From: VAZQ01 sp046733355
Lineage (GTDB): Bacteria; Pseudomonadota; Alphaproteobacteria; Rhizobiales; Xanthobacteraceae
Direction of reading: 5' to 3'
Length of the DNA: 64,000 nt
NCBI GenBank assembly: GCA_046733355.1
Contig: JBKPOZ010000095.1
Coordinates: 1-64,000, forward strand
In this document: one piece after another, positions 7,716 through 15,623 of the stretch
Layout: the number at the start of each line of letters is the position of its first letter
Numbering within the stretch: the first letter of the stretch is position 1
The notes under the pieces: model-generated
Told to the model about the DNA's origin: nothing
Database searches by the model: none
The model's input: only the letters and a program-made list of their open reading frames with translations
Translations under genes and position numbers: made by a program

Positions 7716-7846
7716 GTAGCCCGGATGAGCGCCCCGCCTCCGCTCGCGTTGCGAGCTACGGCGGGTTGGAGTCCGCCGAAGCGCTGAGCGCGAAGGCGGA
7801 AGCGAAATCCGGGGTTCCCGCATATCGCTTCTCTCATGCGGGCTAT
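7716..7846. repeat. REP-like intergenic repeat, composite
   Basis: Starts GTAGCCCGGATGAGCG and ends ATGCGGGCTAT; the inner part contains GGCGGAAGCGAAATCCGGGG. It is a longer, rearranged member of the GTAGCCCGG family. It overlaps the last codons of the minus-strand gene at 7843. Confidence 0.65.
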
Positions 7847-8130
7847 TTCAGCAATTGACTGGCAATCGCTGTCCATTCCTCGTCGAGCGGGCCTGACGCT
7901 TCGGAGCGAGCAGCCCTGCGATACCAGTAGCGCGCATTGTCCAGATCGCCTTCGACGCGATGCAGATGGGCATGCACCCAGGCACACTCCTTGTCCGTCT
8001 GGTCCTGCACGATGCGGTGCGCCGCATCCCAGTTGTTTTTGCCCGCCCACCATAATGCGGCGAGCGCCGGCGCAAGGGAGCCCGGAGGTTTCGGTTGCGC
8101 CAGCGATGCTTTGAACGCGTCGTAATCCAT
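7843..8130 (-). CDS. conserved hypothetical protein (95 aa) downstream of gatA
   Basis: ATG at 8130 (MDYDAFKASL) follows the gatA stop by about 20 nt and is preceded by GCGAGGTTCGCGC. A GTG at 8157 would overlap gatA and is less likely. The protein has the pattern LAPALAALWWAGKNNWDAAH, then ECAWVHAHLHRVEGDLDNAR and YWYRRAAR, resembling half of a TPR-like hairpin. I associate this with a small uncharacterised family of Rhizobiales. Close spacing suggests co-transcription with gatA. No function can be assigned. Confidence 0.7.
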   Translation of the reverse strand: MDYDAFKASLAQPKPPGSLAPALAALWWAGKNNWDAAHRIVQDQTDKECAWVHAHLHRVEGDLDNARYWYRRAARSEASGPLDEEWTAIASQLLK

Positions 8131-8150
8131 GCGCGAACCTCGCCGCGATC

Positions 8151-9626
8151 TTACCACCAGCGCTCCGGTGCAAAACTTCCAGCCGCCTGCTCGATGACGT
8201 GAGCGAGCGAGAACAGCGTTTCCTCGTCAAAAGGCTGACCAATCAGCTGCAGTCCCAACGGCAGGCCTTCATCCGAGAGACCAGCCGGCACCGAGATGGC
8301 CGGAAGGCCCGCCAGGTTCACCGTCACCGTGAACACGTCGTTGAGATACATCTCGGTGGGATCGTTTTTGCCTTTCTCGCCAAGGCCGAAGGCGGCAGAT
8401 GGGGTCGCGGGAGCGAGCACCGCATGCACCCCTGATGCAAACACCTCGTCGAAATCGCGTTTCACCATTGCGCGCACCTTCTGCGCGCGCAGGTAATAGG
8501 CCTCGTAATAACCGGCGGAAAGCACGTACGTGCCGATCAGGATGCGCCGGCGCACCTCTTGGCCGAATCCCTCCGCGCGCGTCCTTTGGTACATCTCGCC
8601 CAATTCCGCTTGGGCGACGCGCAGGCCATAGCGCACCCCGTCATAGCGCGCGAGGTTTGACGACGCCTCGGCAGGGGCAATGATGTAATACGCCGGCAGC
8701 GCGTATTTGGTGTGCGGGAGCGAGACCTCGACAGTTTCGGCACCCGCCGATGTCAGCCAATCGATTCCCGATTCCCAGAGCTTCACGATCCGGGGCGAAA
8801 TGCCTTCTATGCGGTACTCGCGCGGAATGCCGATCCTGAGGCCCTTGATGGATTTGCCGACCGCGCTCTCGTAGTCGGGCACCGGGCGATCGACCGAGGT
8901 GCTGTCCTTCGGATCAAAACCCGCCATGGAGCGCAGAAGGATGGCCGCGTCCTCGACCGTGCGCGCGAACGGGCCTGCCTGATCGAGCGAGGATGCATAA
9001 GCGACAATGCCCCACCGGGAGCAGCGGCCATAGGTGGGCTTGATGCCGACAGTGCCGGTGTATGCGGCAGGCTGCCTGATTGACCCGCCGGTATCGGTCC
9101 CGAGCGCGCCTGCGCAAAGCCTCGCCGCCACGGCCGCCGCGGAGCCGCCCGAGGAGCCGCCGGGGACGAGCGGCGTATTGGCGCCTTTCCGCCGCCACGG
9201 CGAGATCACCGGGCCGAAATACGACGCCTCGCTCGATGAGCCCATGGCGAACTCGTCATGGTTGAGCTTGCCCAGCAGCACGGCGCCGTCGCACCAGAGG
9301 TTCGTGGTCACCGTTGATTCGTACGTCGGAATGAAATTGCTGAGGATGTGCGAGCAGGCGGTGGTGCGCACGTCTTTCGTGGCGAACATATCCTTGACCG
9401 CGAGCGGTATCCCCTCAAGCGCGCGCGCATCATGATTTTTCAGCCGCGCGTCGCAATCGGAAGCCATAGCGCGTGCCTTCTCCGGTGTCTCGAGCACATA
9501 GGCATTGAGCACGCGCGCCCGCTCCATCGCATCGAGATGCGCCTCGACAAGCTCGCGCGAGGAAAACTCGCCGCGCCGCAAACCCGCGCGCGCCTGCGCG
9601 AGGGTGAGCGCGGTGAGCTCAGTCAT
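8151..9626 (-). CDS. gatA: aspartyl/glutamyl-tRNA(Asn/Gln) amidotransferase subunit A
   Basis: Start MTELTALTLAQARAGLRRGE at ATG 9626; the open frame continues 15 codons further upstream into a repeat, which is ignored. The 491 residues form the amidase-signature subunit that releases ammonia from glutamine or asparagine for transamidation. The Ser-cisSer-Lys triad is visible: Lys in GIPLAVKDMF, the Gly-Ser-rich loop PGGSSGGSAAAVAA, and Ser in GTDTGGSIRQPA. Family signatures NHDEFAMGSSSE and GVHAVLAPATPSAAF are present. It belongs with gatC (upstream) and gatB (downstream) on the same strand. A repeat of about 120 nt lies between gatC and gatA. Confidence 0.97.
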   Translation of the reverse strand: MTELTALTLAQARAGLRRGEFSSRELVEAHLDAMERARVLNAYVLETPEKARAMASDCDARLKNHDARALEGIPLAVKDMFATKDVRTTACSHILSNFIPTYESTVTTNLWCDGAVLLGKLNHDEFAMGSSSEASYFGPVISPWRRKGANTPLVPGGSSGGSAAAVAARLCAGALGTDTGGSIRQPAAYTGTVGIKPTYGRCSRWGIVAYASSLDQAGPFARTVEDAAILLRSMAGFDPKDSTSVDRPVPDYESAVGKSIKGLRIGIPREYRIEGISPRIVKLWESGIDWLTSAGAETVEVSLPHTKYALPAYYIIAPAEASSNLARYDGVRYGLRVAQAELGEMYQRTRAEGFGQEVRRRILIGTYVLSAGYYEAYYLRAQKVRAMVKRDFDEVFASGVHAVLAPATPSAAFGLGEKGKNDPTEMYLNDVFTVTVNLAGLPAISVPAGLSDEGLPLGLQLIGQPFDEETLFSLAHVIEQAAGSFAPERWW

Positions 9627-9630
9627 GCAA

Positions 9631-9753
9631 TGTAGGGTGGGCAAAGGCGTGCTTTTGCACGCCGTACCCACGCGTCACTGCTCCGCGTGGGCACGGCGCG
9701 TTCGCCATATCCCCACGTCCAAACGCCGAGACACGCGCCTCTGCCCACCGTAC
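9631..9753. repeat. intergenic repeat of the GTAGGGTGGGCAAAGG type
   Basis: Begins TGTAGGGTGGGCAAAGGCG and ends with the near reverse complement CGCCTCTGCCCACCGTA. The interior holds another dyad (CGTACCCACGCG / CGCGTGGGCACG). It separates gatC from gatA. Repeats of this kind are scattered in Rhizobiales genomes. Confidence 0.7.
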
Positions 9754-9776
9754 GCGCCTGAATCGCAATGTTCCGG

Positions 9777-10064
9777 TCATTCGACGACTTTCGGCACCAG
9801 GAAGAAGCCATCTTCCGTGGCCGGCGCGTTGCGCAGCACCTCTTCGCGGATTTCGCCGTCCGTCACCTTGTCCGCGCGCTTTTTCAGCTGCATGGGAACG
9901 ACCGAGGTCACCGGCTCGACCCCTGTGACCTCCACCTGAGAGAGCTGCTCCACAAAGGTCAGGATCGCGTTGAGCTCGCCGCGGAGGTGCTCGATGTCCT
10001 CCTCGGCAACAGCAATGCGCGCGAGATAGGCGATGCGGCGCACCGTATCGGCATCAATGGACAC
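9777..10064 (-). CDS. gatC: aspartyl/glutamyl-tRNA(Asn/Gln) amidotransferase subunit C
   Basis: 95 residues, GTG start at 10064 (MSIDADTVRRIAYLARIAVA). GatC is the small linker subunit that wraps around GatA and GatB. Typical features are VRRIAYLARIAV at the start, LRGELNAILTFVEQLSQVEV in the middle, VEPVTSVVPMQLKKRADKVT, and a C-terminal FFLVPKVVE. Normal length. It is the first gene of the gat group. Confidence 0.95.
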   Translation of the reverse strand: MSIDADTVRRIAYLARIAVAEEDIEHLRGELNAILTFVEQLSQVEVTGVEPVTSVVPMQLKKRADKVTDGEIREEVLRNAPATEDGFFLVPKVVE

Positions 10065-10155
10065 GCTGCAGCCTATAGCAAAGTGAATTTCACGCCGCCA
10101 AGAATGGTGCGGGCTTCAGCTTGCGCGCGCTGTCGCAAGAGCCGATATAACGCCG

Positions 10156-11040
10156 ATGGATGCGCCAAATCCTTCCGCAACTCCCGGGCTGGCGACGCGC
10201 GCGCCCATGCATATCGGCGCGGTGGGGCTGAGGGCACGCGATCTCAACCGGCTCATCGCCTTCTATCGTGACGCGATTGGTCTCGATCTGCTCCGCACCG
10301 ATGGCGAGGGGGCCGTGCTCGGCGCAGGCGATACTGACCTTCTCCATATCGAGCACGCACCAGACGCGGTTCGTGACGAAGCGCGGGCGGCCGGCCTCTA
10401 TCACACGGCATTTCTCATGCCGACGCGCGCGGATCTCGGACGCTGGCTGCGGCACGCTGGCGAGCTGGGTGTGCAGCTCACCGGCGCATCGGACCATGCG
10501 GTAAGCGAGGCGCTCTACCTTGACGACCCGGAGGGGAACGGAATCGAAGTGTACTGCGACCGATCACCGGAGAGCTGGCGCTGGAGCGACCATCACGTCG
10601 AAATGACCACGAAACCACTCGATCTTGACGATCTGTCGCGTGCAGCGCCGGCGTCTGATCGCACTGACGCCGCCCCCGAGGGATTGCGCATTGGTCATGT
10701 GCATCTGCGGGTGGGAGATTTGGCGCGCGCGGAGAAATTCTGGAGCAGCGGGATTGGCCTCGATGTGACGCGTCGGCGCGATGGCGCGCTGTTCATGTCA
10801 TCCGGCGGCTACCACCATCACATCGCGTGCAACATCTGGCACAGCGACGGGGCGGGCGCGCGCGATCCTGACCGCGCGGGACTGGCGTGGATTGCGCTCG
10901 ACGCGACCGACGGTCCGGGTTTGGCGGCTCTGAATGCTCGCTTGCGGAGCGCGGGTTACCCGACGCGCTCTACTTCGGAAGGCATGGTGAGTGCCGACCC
11001 GTGGGGCACGACCGTGCGTATCCGGAATCAGAACCGGTAA
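10156..11040 (+). CDS. VOC-family protein with two glyoxalase/dioxygenase-like domains (CatE-like)
   Basis: 294 residues, ATG at 10156. Two vicinal-oxygen-chelate modules are seen. The first, about residues 17-135, starts HIGAVGLRARDLNRLIAFYR with metal-type residues His19, His80 in GLYHTAF and Glu in GNGIEVY. The second, about 172-290, starts IGHVHLRVGDLARAEKFW with YHHHIACNIW and ends WGTTVRIRN. The order resembles Bacillus CatE-type catechol 2,3-dioxygenase-like proteins. The substrate is unknown, and the second module lacks a clear C-terminal Glu ligand (WGTTVRI), so catalytic activity is uncertain. It is divergent from gatC, and its stop overlaps the end of the next, convergent gene. Confidence 0.8.
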   Translation: MDAPNPSATPGLATRAPMHIGAVGLRARDLNRLIAFYRDAIGLDLLRTDGEGAVLGAGDTDLLHIEHAPDAVRDEARAAGLYHTAFLMPTRADLGRWLRHAGELGVQLTGASDHAVSEALYLDDPEGNGIEVYCDRSPESWRWSDHHVEMTTKPLDLDDLSRAAPASDRTDAAPEGLRIGHVHLRVGDLARAEKFWSSGIGLDVTRRRDGALFMSSGGYHHHIACNIWHSDGAGARDPDRAGLAWIALDATDGPGLAALNARLRSAGYPTRSTSEGMVSADPWGTTVRIRNQNR

Positions 11041-11565
11041 TTCACCCCCGCACGCACGACGTTCATGGTGAAGCGCGCGTTGTCGGCGATGGTGGGCAGG
11101 CCGGTGAAGACAATGCCGGTCGTGGTGCGGCCGAAATCCAGATAAAGATATTCGAGCTTGGCGCTCCAACCGGGCGCAATCGCAACTTCGATCGCGCCAC
11201 CCGCCGTCCAGCCATTGCGCGCCTCGTCAAAGCCGGCGAGTACCGAGACGGGACCCGCCGATGCGAACGCATCGGTTTGCAGACGCGCATAGGCGTACCC
11301 GCCCGTGGCATAGATGAGCCAGCCGCTCGCGGCCACACCCAGGCGCCCCCGCGCCATGCCAAACCATGGCACCTTCTGATTGTAGGTCGCCGTCAGGCCA
11401 AAGGCGCACAGGCCCGCCGCACAGGGCCCGGTCAATCCAGCCGAGATAGACGGAAGTCTCCGGCGGCAGCGGCGCCGCGCGGCGAGGCGCGCGGGGCAGA
11501 TCGGCCGCGGCAGCCACGCCGCACGTGGCTGCAAGGGCAATTCCGGCAAAAAACGATGAGCGCAT
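11028..11565 (-). pseudogene. outer-membrane beta-barrel protein (Omp25/opacity type), frameshifted and internally deleted
   Basis: ATG at 11565 follows GCAGGAGAATC. The first frame gives a signal peptide (MRSSFFAGIALAATCGVAAA-A) and ADLPRAPRRAAPLPP, the start typical of Rhizobiales porin-like proteins. The second half is in another frame: ATYNQKVPWFGMARGRLGV, then WLIYATGGYAYARL, AKLEYLYLDFG and the barrel end VRAGVNYRF. The junction is at about 11400-11460. Intact relatives have roughly 80-100 more residues between the signal peptide and the NQK motif, so an internal deletion accompanies the frameshift. It overlaps the VOC gene end by 13 nt. Confidence 0.75.
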
Positions 11566-11602
11566 GACGATTCTCCTGCGCTCCATGAGGTCGCTCGTTG
11601 CG

Positions 11603-11617
11603 TTAACGAGTGGTAAA
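11603..11617 (-). promoter_or_regulatory. near-match CtrA box upstream of the outer-membrane protein remnant
   Basis: TTAA-CGAGTGG-TAAA, one base off the CtrA full site TTAA-N7-TTAA, about 40 nt upstream of the ATG at 11565. Its spacer is almost identical to that of the perfect site at 30457. Regulation is inferred from the motif only. Confidence 0.35.
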
Positions 11618-11783
11618 TGCGGATTGCAGTCCGATCCCGGTGTTACGCCTGGGCCACTCGGGCGACACGGGGCTGTCCTATTTCCCCGAACGACTTTCGG
11701 CGTTTTTGCGTTAATATGAGCCGCGGTCGCGCTCGCTCCTGTACGCACGTGCGAACGTGACCGGCCTTCTCGGGAGGAATGCC

Positions 11784-12677
11784 ATGGCCCAGGTGCATGC
11801 TTTGACCGGCGCGCAAGTGCGCACGGCGCCGGTGATCCGCAAAATGCGCGTGAGCGATTTGAAAGACGCGCTCGCGCGTGGGCTGGCGGATTTTTCCGAG
11901 ATGCCGAGTCACGCCGTGTTCCTCTGCCTCATTTATCCGGTCATCGGGCTCGTGCTCGCGCGCGCGATCCTGGGCTACGACATCCTGCCGCTTCTGTTTC
12001 CGCTTGCCGCAGGCTTTGCGCTCGTCGGCCCATTTGCCGCCTTGGGCTTCTATGAATTGAGCAGGCGCCGCGAGCAGGGCCTCCAATGCTCGTGGGAAAA
12101 CGCCTTCGATGTGCTGCACTCTCCTTCCCGAGGCGCCATTGCCGCACTCGCGCTTCTGCTCCTGATCATTTTCTGTCTGTGGATCGCAGTCGCGCAATCG
12201 ATCTACATCGCCACATTCGGCTACGAGCCCGCAGCCTCAATCCCGGACTTCCTGCGACAGGTATTCACGACACGCGCGGGCTGGACGCTCATCATTGTGG
12301 GCAATGGCGTAGGCTTCCTGTTTGCACTCCTGGTGCTGTGCATCAGCGTTGTTTCCTTTCCGCTGCTGCTCGATCGCGATGTGGGCGCGGTCGACGCGGT
12401 GCTCACCTCGATGCGAGCGGTTGCCGCAAACCCCGTGCCCATGGCGATGTGGGGGCTGATCGTTGCTGGCCTGCTGCTGCTCGGCTCGTTGCCGTTCTTC
12501 TTCGGACTGGCGGTCGTCGTTCCGGTGCTCGGTCACGCGACCTGGCACTTGTACCGCAAGGTCGTGGAGCCGGACCTCACTCCGCGCGGCGAGCAGCCGG
12601 TCGCGCCAAAAACGGGACGGCGGGGCTATGCTGCACAATTCCCGGCGGCGCTGTTCGGCGGCAAGGATCGGGCGTAG
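11784..12677 (+). CDS. DUF2189-family multi-pass membrane protein
   Basis: ATG at 11784 with GGGAGGAATGCC in front; the frame is open further upstream but without a start signal. 297 residues with about six membrane segments, including FLCLIYPVIGLVLARAILGY, LLFPLAAGFALVGPFAALGF, a helix around residues 115-135, and two more near 175-195 and 220-250. Signatures of DUF2189 are GPFAALGFYELSRRREQG, the central SFPLLLDRDVGAVDAVLTS and HATWHLYRKVVEPD near the end. Function is unknown; homologues are inner-membrane proteins in many proteobacteria. It stands alone on its strand. Confidence 0.85.
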   Translation: MAQVHALTGAQVRTAPVIRKMRVSDLKDALARGLADFSEMPSHAVFLCLIYPVIGLVLARAILGYDILPLLFPLAAGFALVGPFAALGFYELSRRREQGLQCSWENAFDVLHSPSRGAIAALALLLLIIFCLWIAVAQSIYIATFGYEPAASIPDFLRQVFTTRAGWTLIIVGNGVGFLFALLVLCISVVSFPLLLDRDVGAVDAVLTSMRAVAANPVPMAMWGLIVAGLLLLGSLPFFFGLAVVVPVLGHATWHLYRKVVEPDLTPRGEQPVAPKTGRRGYAAQFPAALFGGKDRA

Positions 12678-12705
12678 GCCCCCGCTATTGCCGCGTACGC
12701 GATGT

Positions 12706-12806
12706 GCTCCCTCTCCCCCGGCGGGGAGAGGGGTGGGGGTGAGGGGGTCGGTATCCCGACACGCTTTAACCCCTCACCCTAACCCTCTCCCTATGGGAGA
12801 GGGAAC
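12706..12806. repeat. CCCTCTCCC/GGGAGAGGG inverted repeat
   Basis: CTCCCTCTCCCCCGGCGGGG opens the element and CTATGGGAGAGGGAAC closes it; the middle holds GTGAGGGGGT and ACCCCTCACCCT as a second dyad. A shorter member of the same type lies near 36463-36502. It sits between convergent genes and may also act in transcription termination. Confidence 0.65.
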
Positions 12807-13873
12807 TGCACTGAGCTTGTCTCTCGATAAGAGAAACGGTTGATCGGGTGAGGCAGCTCGCTTCCGGCCTTCGGCTCAAATCCCATGACACGCAATATCC
12901 CGAGCGCGGGGCACAGCTCCACGGCGCTGCGTGTGCAGGGATTGAGCACGGGCGGCGCTACCCAGCCAAAATCGCCCTCCGACAATGGCCGCGACCAGCA
13001 AGAAATGGACGCGCAGCGCGCGCGGCTTCGCGCAATGGCTTCCTCGTAGGAGCAGCGGAGAAAGAGATCTGAGGCGATGCGCGCTTCCCACGGCTTGCGG
13101 CTCTGGCGCCAATCGTTGGCGGCCACGGTCTGATCCACATGCGTCACGTGATCTTCTTCTGTCCGCTCGATGACACAGCGCTCGCCGGTCCGGCATCCCA
13201 CGAGCGTGAAGATCACTGGACGCGCCAGGGATGTTGTCTCAAGCCGGTGTCTCGCCTCCCCGTAGTCCGCGCAGCACTCGAATACTTCGCGCAACAGATG
13301 ATCGGGCGGATAGGCGCGCAGGCGCCAGGTGCCCGCGAGATTGGCCGCGATGTCATAGGGGCGCAGCCACGGCCGCTCAGTCCGCCGGCGCAGCGGCGCC
13401 TGGTTGATCGCAGCTGCAAACCGCCCGGTTGCCAAGGCGGTCAACACTCCCGCATAACCCGGCCAGCTCACATTGAGAAATTCGCCGGCAGCACCCTGCA
13501 GGCGCACGACTTCGAGATGCCGGCCAAGGCCCGCGAAAGGCCAATCGAGGGTGCGCGCGAGCCAGGGAACCCGCTCCTCCTCGCGCGCAAGTGCGGTGCA
13601 TCCCCACTGGTAGGTGCCATTGAGAAACCACACGCCCGAGAAACGAAGCGCGGCAGCAATCGTTTCCAGCTCCGGCACGTACGGCGACGGCGAGCGCCTG
13701 AGCCATTGCCGCGTGAGCGCATCCATGGCCGGCAGCAGCGCACGGGCGCTTGCGGGCAGCGATGCGAGGCAATCGTCCCTTAGCGCTCGCGCCCGCGCGG
13801 GTTTTTCGAGCACGTGCCGCACCGGGCCCGTTTCGCGAGCATCCATAAGCGGTATTTCAGGCAGGTCGCTCAT
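12791..13873 (-). CDS. NTN-hydrolase-like protein (linear amide C-N hydrolase / acid-ceramidase-like)
   Basis: 360 residues from ATG 13873 (MSDLPEIPLMDARETGPVRH). The segment WFLNGTYQWGCTALAREEE has the pattern of NTN hydrolases of the choloylglycine/acid-ceramidase group, in which the Cys after Trp-Gly (here Cys92) becomes the nucleophile after cleavage. PWLARTLDWPFAGLGRHLEV follows, with the family's Arg-Thr-X-Asp/Glu-Trp motif. Later signatures are FLNVSWPGYAGVLTALATGR and AAINQAPLRRR. The ordinary propeptide (about 90 residues) is present. The last dozen residues are read from the downstream repeat, so the native end may have been shifted. Substrate unknown. Confidence 0.7.
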   Translation of the reverse strand: MSDLPEIPLMDARETGPVRHVLEKPARARALRDDCLASLPASARALLPAMDALTRQWLRRSPSPYVPELETIAAALRFSGVWFLNGTYQWGCTALAREEERVPWLARTLDWPFAGLGRHLEVVRLQGAAGEFLNVSWPGYAGVLTALATGRFAAAINQAPLRRRTERPWLRPYDIAANLAGTWRLRAYPPDHLLREVFECCADYGEARHRLETTSLARPVIFTLVGCRTGERCVIERTEEDHVTHVDQTVAANDWRQSRKPWEARIASDLFLRCSYEEAIARSRARCASISCWSRPLSEGDFGWVAPPVLNPCTRSAVELCPALGILRVMGFEPKAGSELPHPINRFSYRETSSVQFPLP

Positions 13874-13966
13874 GCCCAACTCGTGCGTCAAATGCGCTGC
13901 AAATATTCCAAGCGGTGGAAAGACGTGCAATCACTCTCTGCTCGTTTGGGTAACGGCGGACTGCCC

Positions 13967-14365
13967 ATGACGAGTGACGTCAATATGCAACGGAGATGCG
14001 CATTGATTAAGGCGAACGCCACAACATTTGCAGCGGTTGCGATCCTCGCAATGGCTTCCATGGCATTGCGCGCGGACGACTTCCCCCTCGTCGGCAGCTA
14101 CATGGAAAATGAGCCATGCAAAGCGGACAGCCCGAGCGGCTCCCGCGTGACCATTTCCGCCACGGAGATCAATTCGCCGATGGGTCTATGCAAGATTCTC
14201 GACGTCAAGCGCAACGGGAACACCTTCGCCGTGCACGTCGAATGCAGCGGCCTGGCCGGTAACCAGATGCTTGGCAACGTGACGTTTACCATACGCGAGG
14301 ACCGGACAATCGATTTCTCCGACCAGGACGGCACGTATCAATCCGTGCTCTATCGTTGCCCTTGA
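13967..14365 (+). CDS. secreted hypothetical protein (about 132 aa)
   Basis: ATG at 13967 (MTSDVNMQRR) follows GGCGGACTGCCC; a second ATG at 13985 (MQRRCALIK) is also possible. Residues 10-36 are a signal peptide: basic start, hydrophobic core FAAVAILAMASMALRA, and cleavage probable near ALRA-DD. The mature part is about 95 residues with four cysteines, at PCKAD, GLCKIL, VECSG and the final YRCP, suggesting two disulfide bonds and a periplasmic location. The segment GNVTFTIREDRTIDFSDQDG resembles small beta-sheet periplasmic proteins. No named family is recognised. Confidence 0.65.
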   Translation: MTSDVNMQRRCALIKANATTFAAVAILAMASMALRADDFPLVGSYMENEPCKADSPSGSRVTISATEINSPMGLCKILDVKRNGNTFAVHVECSGLAGNQMLGNVTFTIREDRTIDFSDQDGTYQSVLYRCP

Positions 14366-14415
14366 TCAGAGGACGGCAGAGGACAGAAGACAAGCCCTCT
14401 GACCTCTGACCTCTG
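14364..14415. repeat. CAGAGG/CCTCTG inverted repeat between convergent genes
   Basis: Contains CAGAGGACGGCAGAGGACAG on one side and CCTCTGACCTCTGACCTCTG on the other, able to form a long hairpin. It fills the whole gap between the secreted protein gene and the convergent HAD gene, so it may serve both as terminator. A related element lies at 17134-17204. Confidence 0.6.
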
Positions 14416-15117
14416 CTAAGCCCCCAGCTTATCGGCCAGATCCCCCAGATCGGCCGCGGCGTAATCGACCGGCGCCGTGGGGCCGGCTTCGCCTCGACCC
14501 GGTCCATGCTCGTTCGGCCGCGCAATGTGCGCCGTACGCAGCCCGCATTGCGCAGCAGCAAGCAAGTCATTGGTGTGCGCGGCAACCATGGCGCAATCGG
14601 CCGGCTTGAGGTCGAATGCATCGCATGCCGCGAGATAAACGCCCGGTTTAGGCTTGTAGTCGCGCGCAATCTCGGCGCCGAGAATGGCGTCCCAAGGAAA
14701 GTGGTTCCGCCGCGCAACAACGACCATCAGCGAGATGTTCCCATTGGAGACGGGCGCGAGCAGAAAGCGACGCTTGAGCCGCATCAATGCGGGCGTCACG
14801 TCGGGCCACGCATCGAGCCGGTGCCAGGCGAGATTGAGGTCGTGGGCGACATCTTGCGCGAGCTCGGAAATGCCGAAGCGCGGCAGAATGCGCTGGAGAT
14901 TGCGCCGGTGGAGGACATCAAGCTTGGTGAACGCAATGCGGCCTGAGCGCACTTCATCCATGGCGCCCTGATATTCGCCCCGCCAGGCATCCGCAAAAGC
15001 GAGCCAGTCGATGCTGTTCCCCAGAGGGGCCAACAGCCGCTCGGCCTCGCGCGCTACGCTGGTGCGGAAATCAACGAGCGTGCCAAAGACGTCGAAGAAC
15101 AACGCGCGAAGCGGCAT
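14416..15117 (-). CDS. haloacid dehalogenase type II (HAD superfamily)
   Basis: 233 residues, ATG at 15117. HAD motif I is FFDVFGTLVDFRTSV (nucleophile Asp9), motif II is LLAPVSNGNISLM (Ser/Asn), the Lys is in ARDYKPKPGVYLAA, and motif III is MVAAHTNDLLAA. The single cap domain and the Phe-Asp-Val-Phe-Gly-Thr motif match (S)-2-haloacid dehalogenases. Many members of this family act on other small substrates, so the dehalogenase name is by family only. The downstream neighbour is the convergent secreted protein; a small RHH-like gene lies immediately upstream. Confidence 0.85.
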   Translation of the reverse strand: MPLRALFFDVFGTLVDFRTSVAREAERLLAPLGNSIDWLAFADAWRGEYQGAMDEVRSGRIAFTKLDVLHRRNLQRILPRFGISELAQDVAHDLNLAWHRLDAWPDVTPALMRLKRRFLLAPVSNGNISLMVVVARRNHFPWDAILGAEIARDYKPKPGVYLAACDAFDLKPADCAMVAAHTNDLLAAAQCGLRTAHIARPNEHGPGRGEAGPTAPVDYAAADLGDLADKLGA

Positions 15118-15123
15118 CGCGCG

Positions 15124-15387
15124 TCAGCCGCCTCGCGTCGGCGAGCTGCGCGGCTTTCCTCGTCCTGCGCGCGTGTGGGAGGAGTCGCGCGCGGCGCGTG
15201 CGCTCGCCTTGAGCGCCGCTTTCAGGTTTTCCGGCTGTCCATATTTGCGCAAAAGATCACGAAACGCCTCGGCAGCAAGCTCCTCGAAGCTCTTCATCTG
15301 ATCCCGGCTGAGCAAATCGAGCGCGCGCCAGGTCTCCTCGTCGAATTGCACGAGCTTGCGCCGAACGCCGTCGGATTGTCGCGCCAT
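15124..15387 (-). CDS. small conserved protein with ribbon-helix-helix-like N-terminus (87 aa)
   Basis: ATG at 15387 (MARQSDGVRRKLVQFDEETW); the open frame extends 13 codons further without support. The N-terminal strand RRKLVQFDEETWRALDLLSR, followed by FEELAAEAFRDLLRKYG, fits a ribbon-helix-helix DNA-binding fold. The C-terminal 30 residues are basic (KASARAARDSS ... RGKPRSSPTRGG). It ends seven bases before the HAD gene on the same strand, so the two are probably co-transcribed. Similar short proteins occur in Rhizobiales without known function. Confidence 0.7.
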   Translation of the reverse strand: MARQSDGVRRKLVQFDEETWRALDLLSRDQMKSFEELAAEAFRDLLRKYGQPENLKAALKASARAARDSSHTRAGRGKPRSSPTRGG

Positions 15388-15454
15388 AGCCGCATGAGCT
15401 TTACGCGATCCGGCCGCCTGGAACAACGATCAGGGCGCCGCATTGGTGTCTGTG

Positions 15455-15613
15455 ATGGAAAATACCGCACCGAAAGAGGACCGAGCCTATCCCGCCGAGA
15501 AGGCGCGTGGAGGCGAGATTCTGCTGCGCAAAAAATGGCAGCGGGCCCTGTTCATCGCCGGCCTTGCCGCGCCACTGGCTCTTTTGCTGGTTCTGATGAT
15601 CTGGAGCCGCTAA
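15455..15613 (+). CDS. small membrane protein (52 aa), hypothetical
   Basis: ATG at 15455 (an in-frame GTG lies one codon earlier), TAA at 15611-15613. The sequence MENTAPKEDRAYPAEKARGG is followed by EILLRKKWQRALFIAGLAAP and a hydrophobic end LALLLVLMIWSR. The motif A-x-x-ARGGEI-LR, then a basic stretch and a single membrane helix, recurs in small Rhizobiales proteins in my recollection. It is divergent from the RHH-like gene and convergent with the PAP2 gene. Function unknown. Confidence 0.6.
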   Translation: MENTAPKEDRAYPAEKARGGEILLRKKWQRALFIAGLAAPLALLLVLMIWSR

Positions 15614-15623
15614 GGTACAGTGT

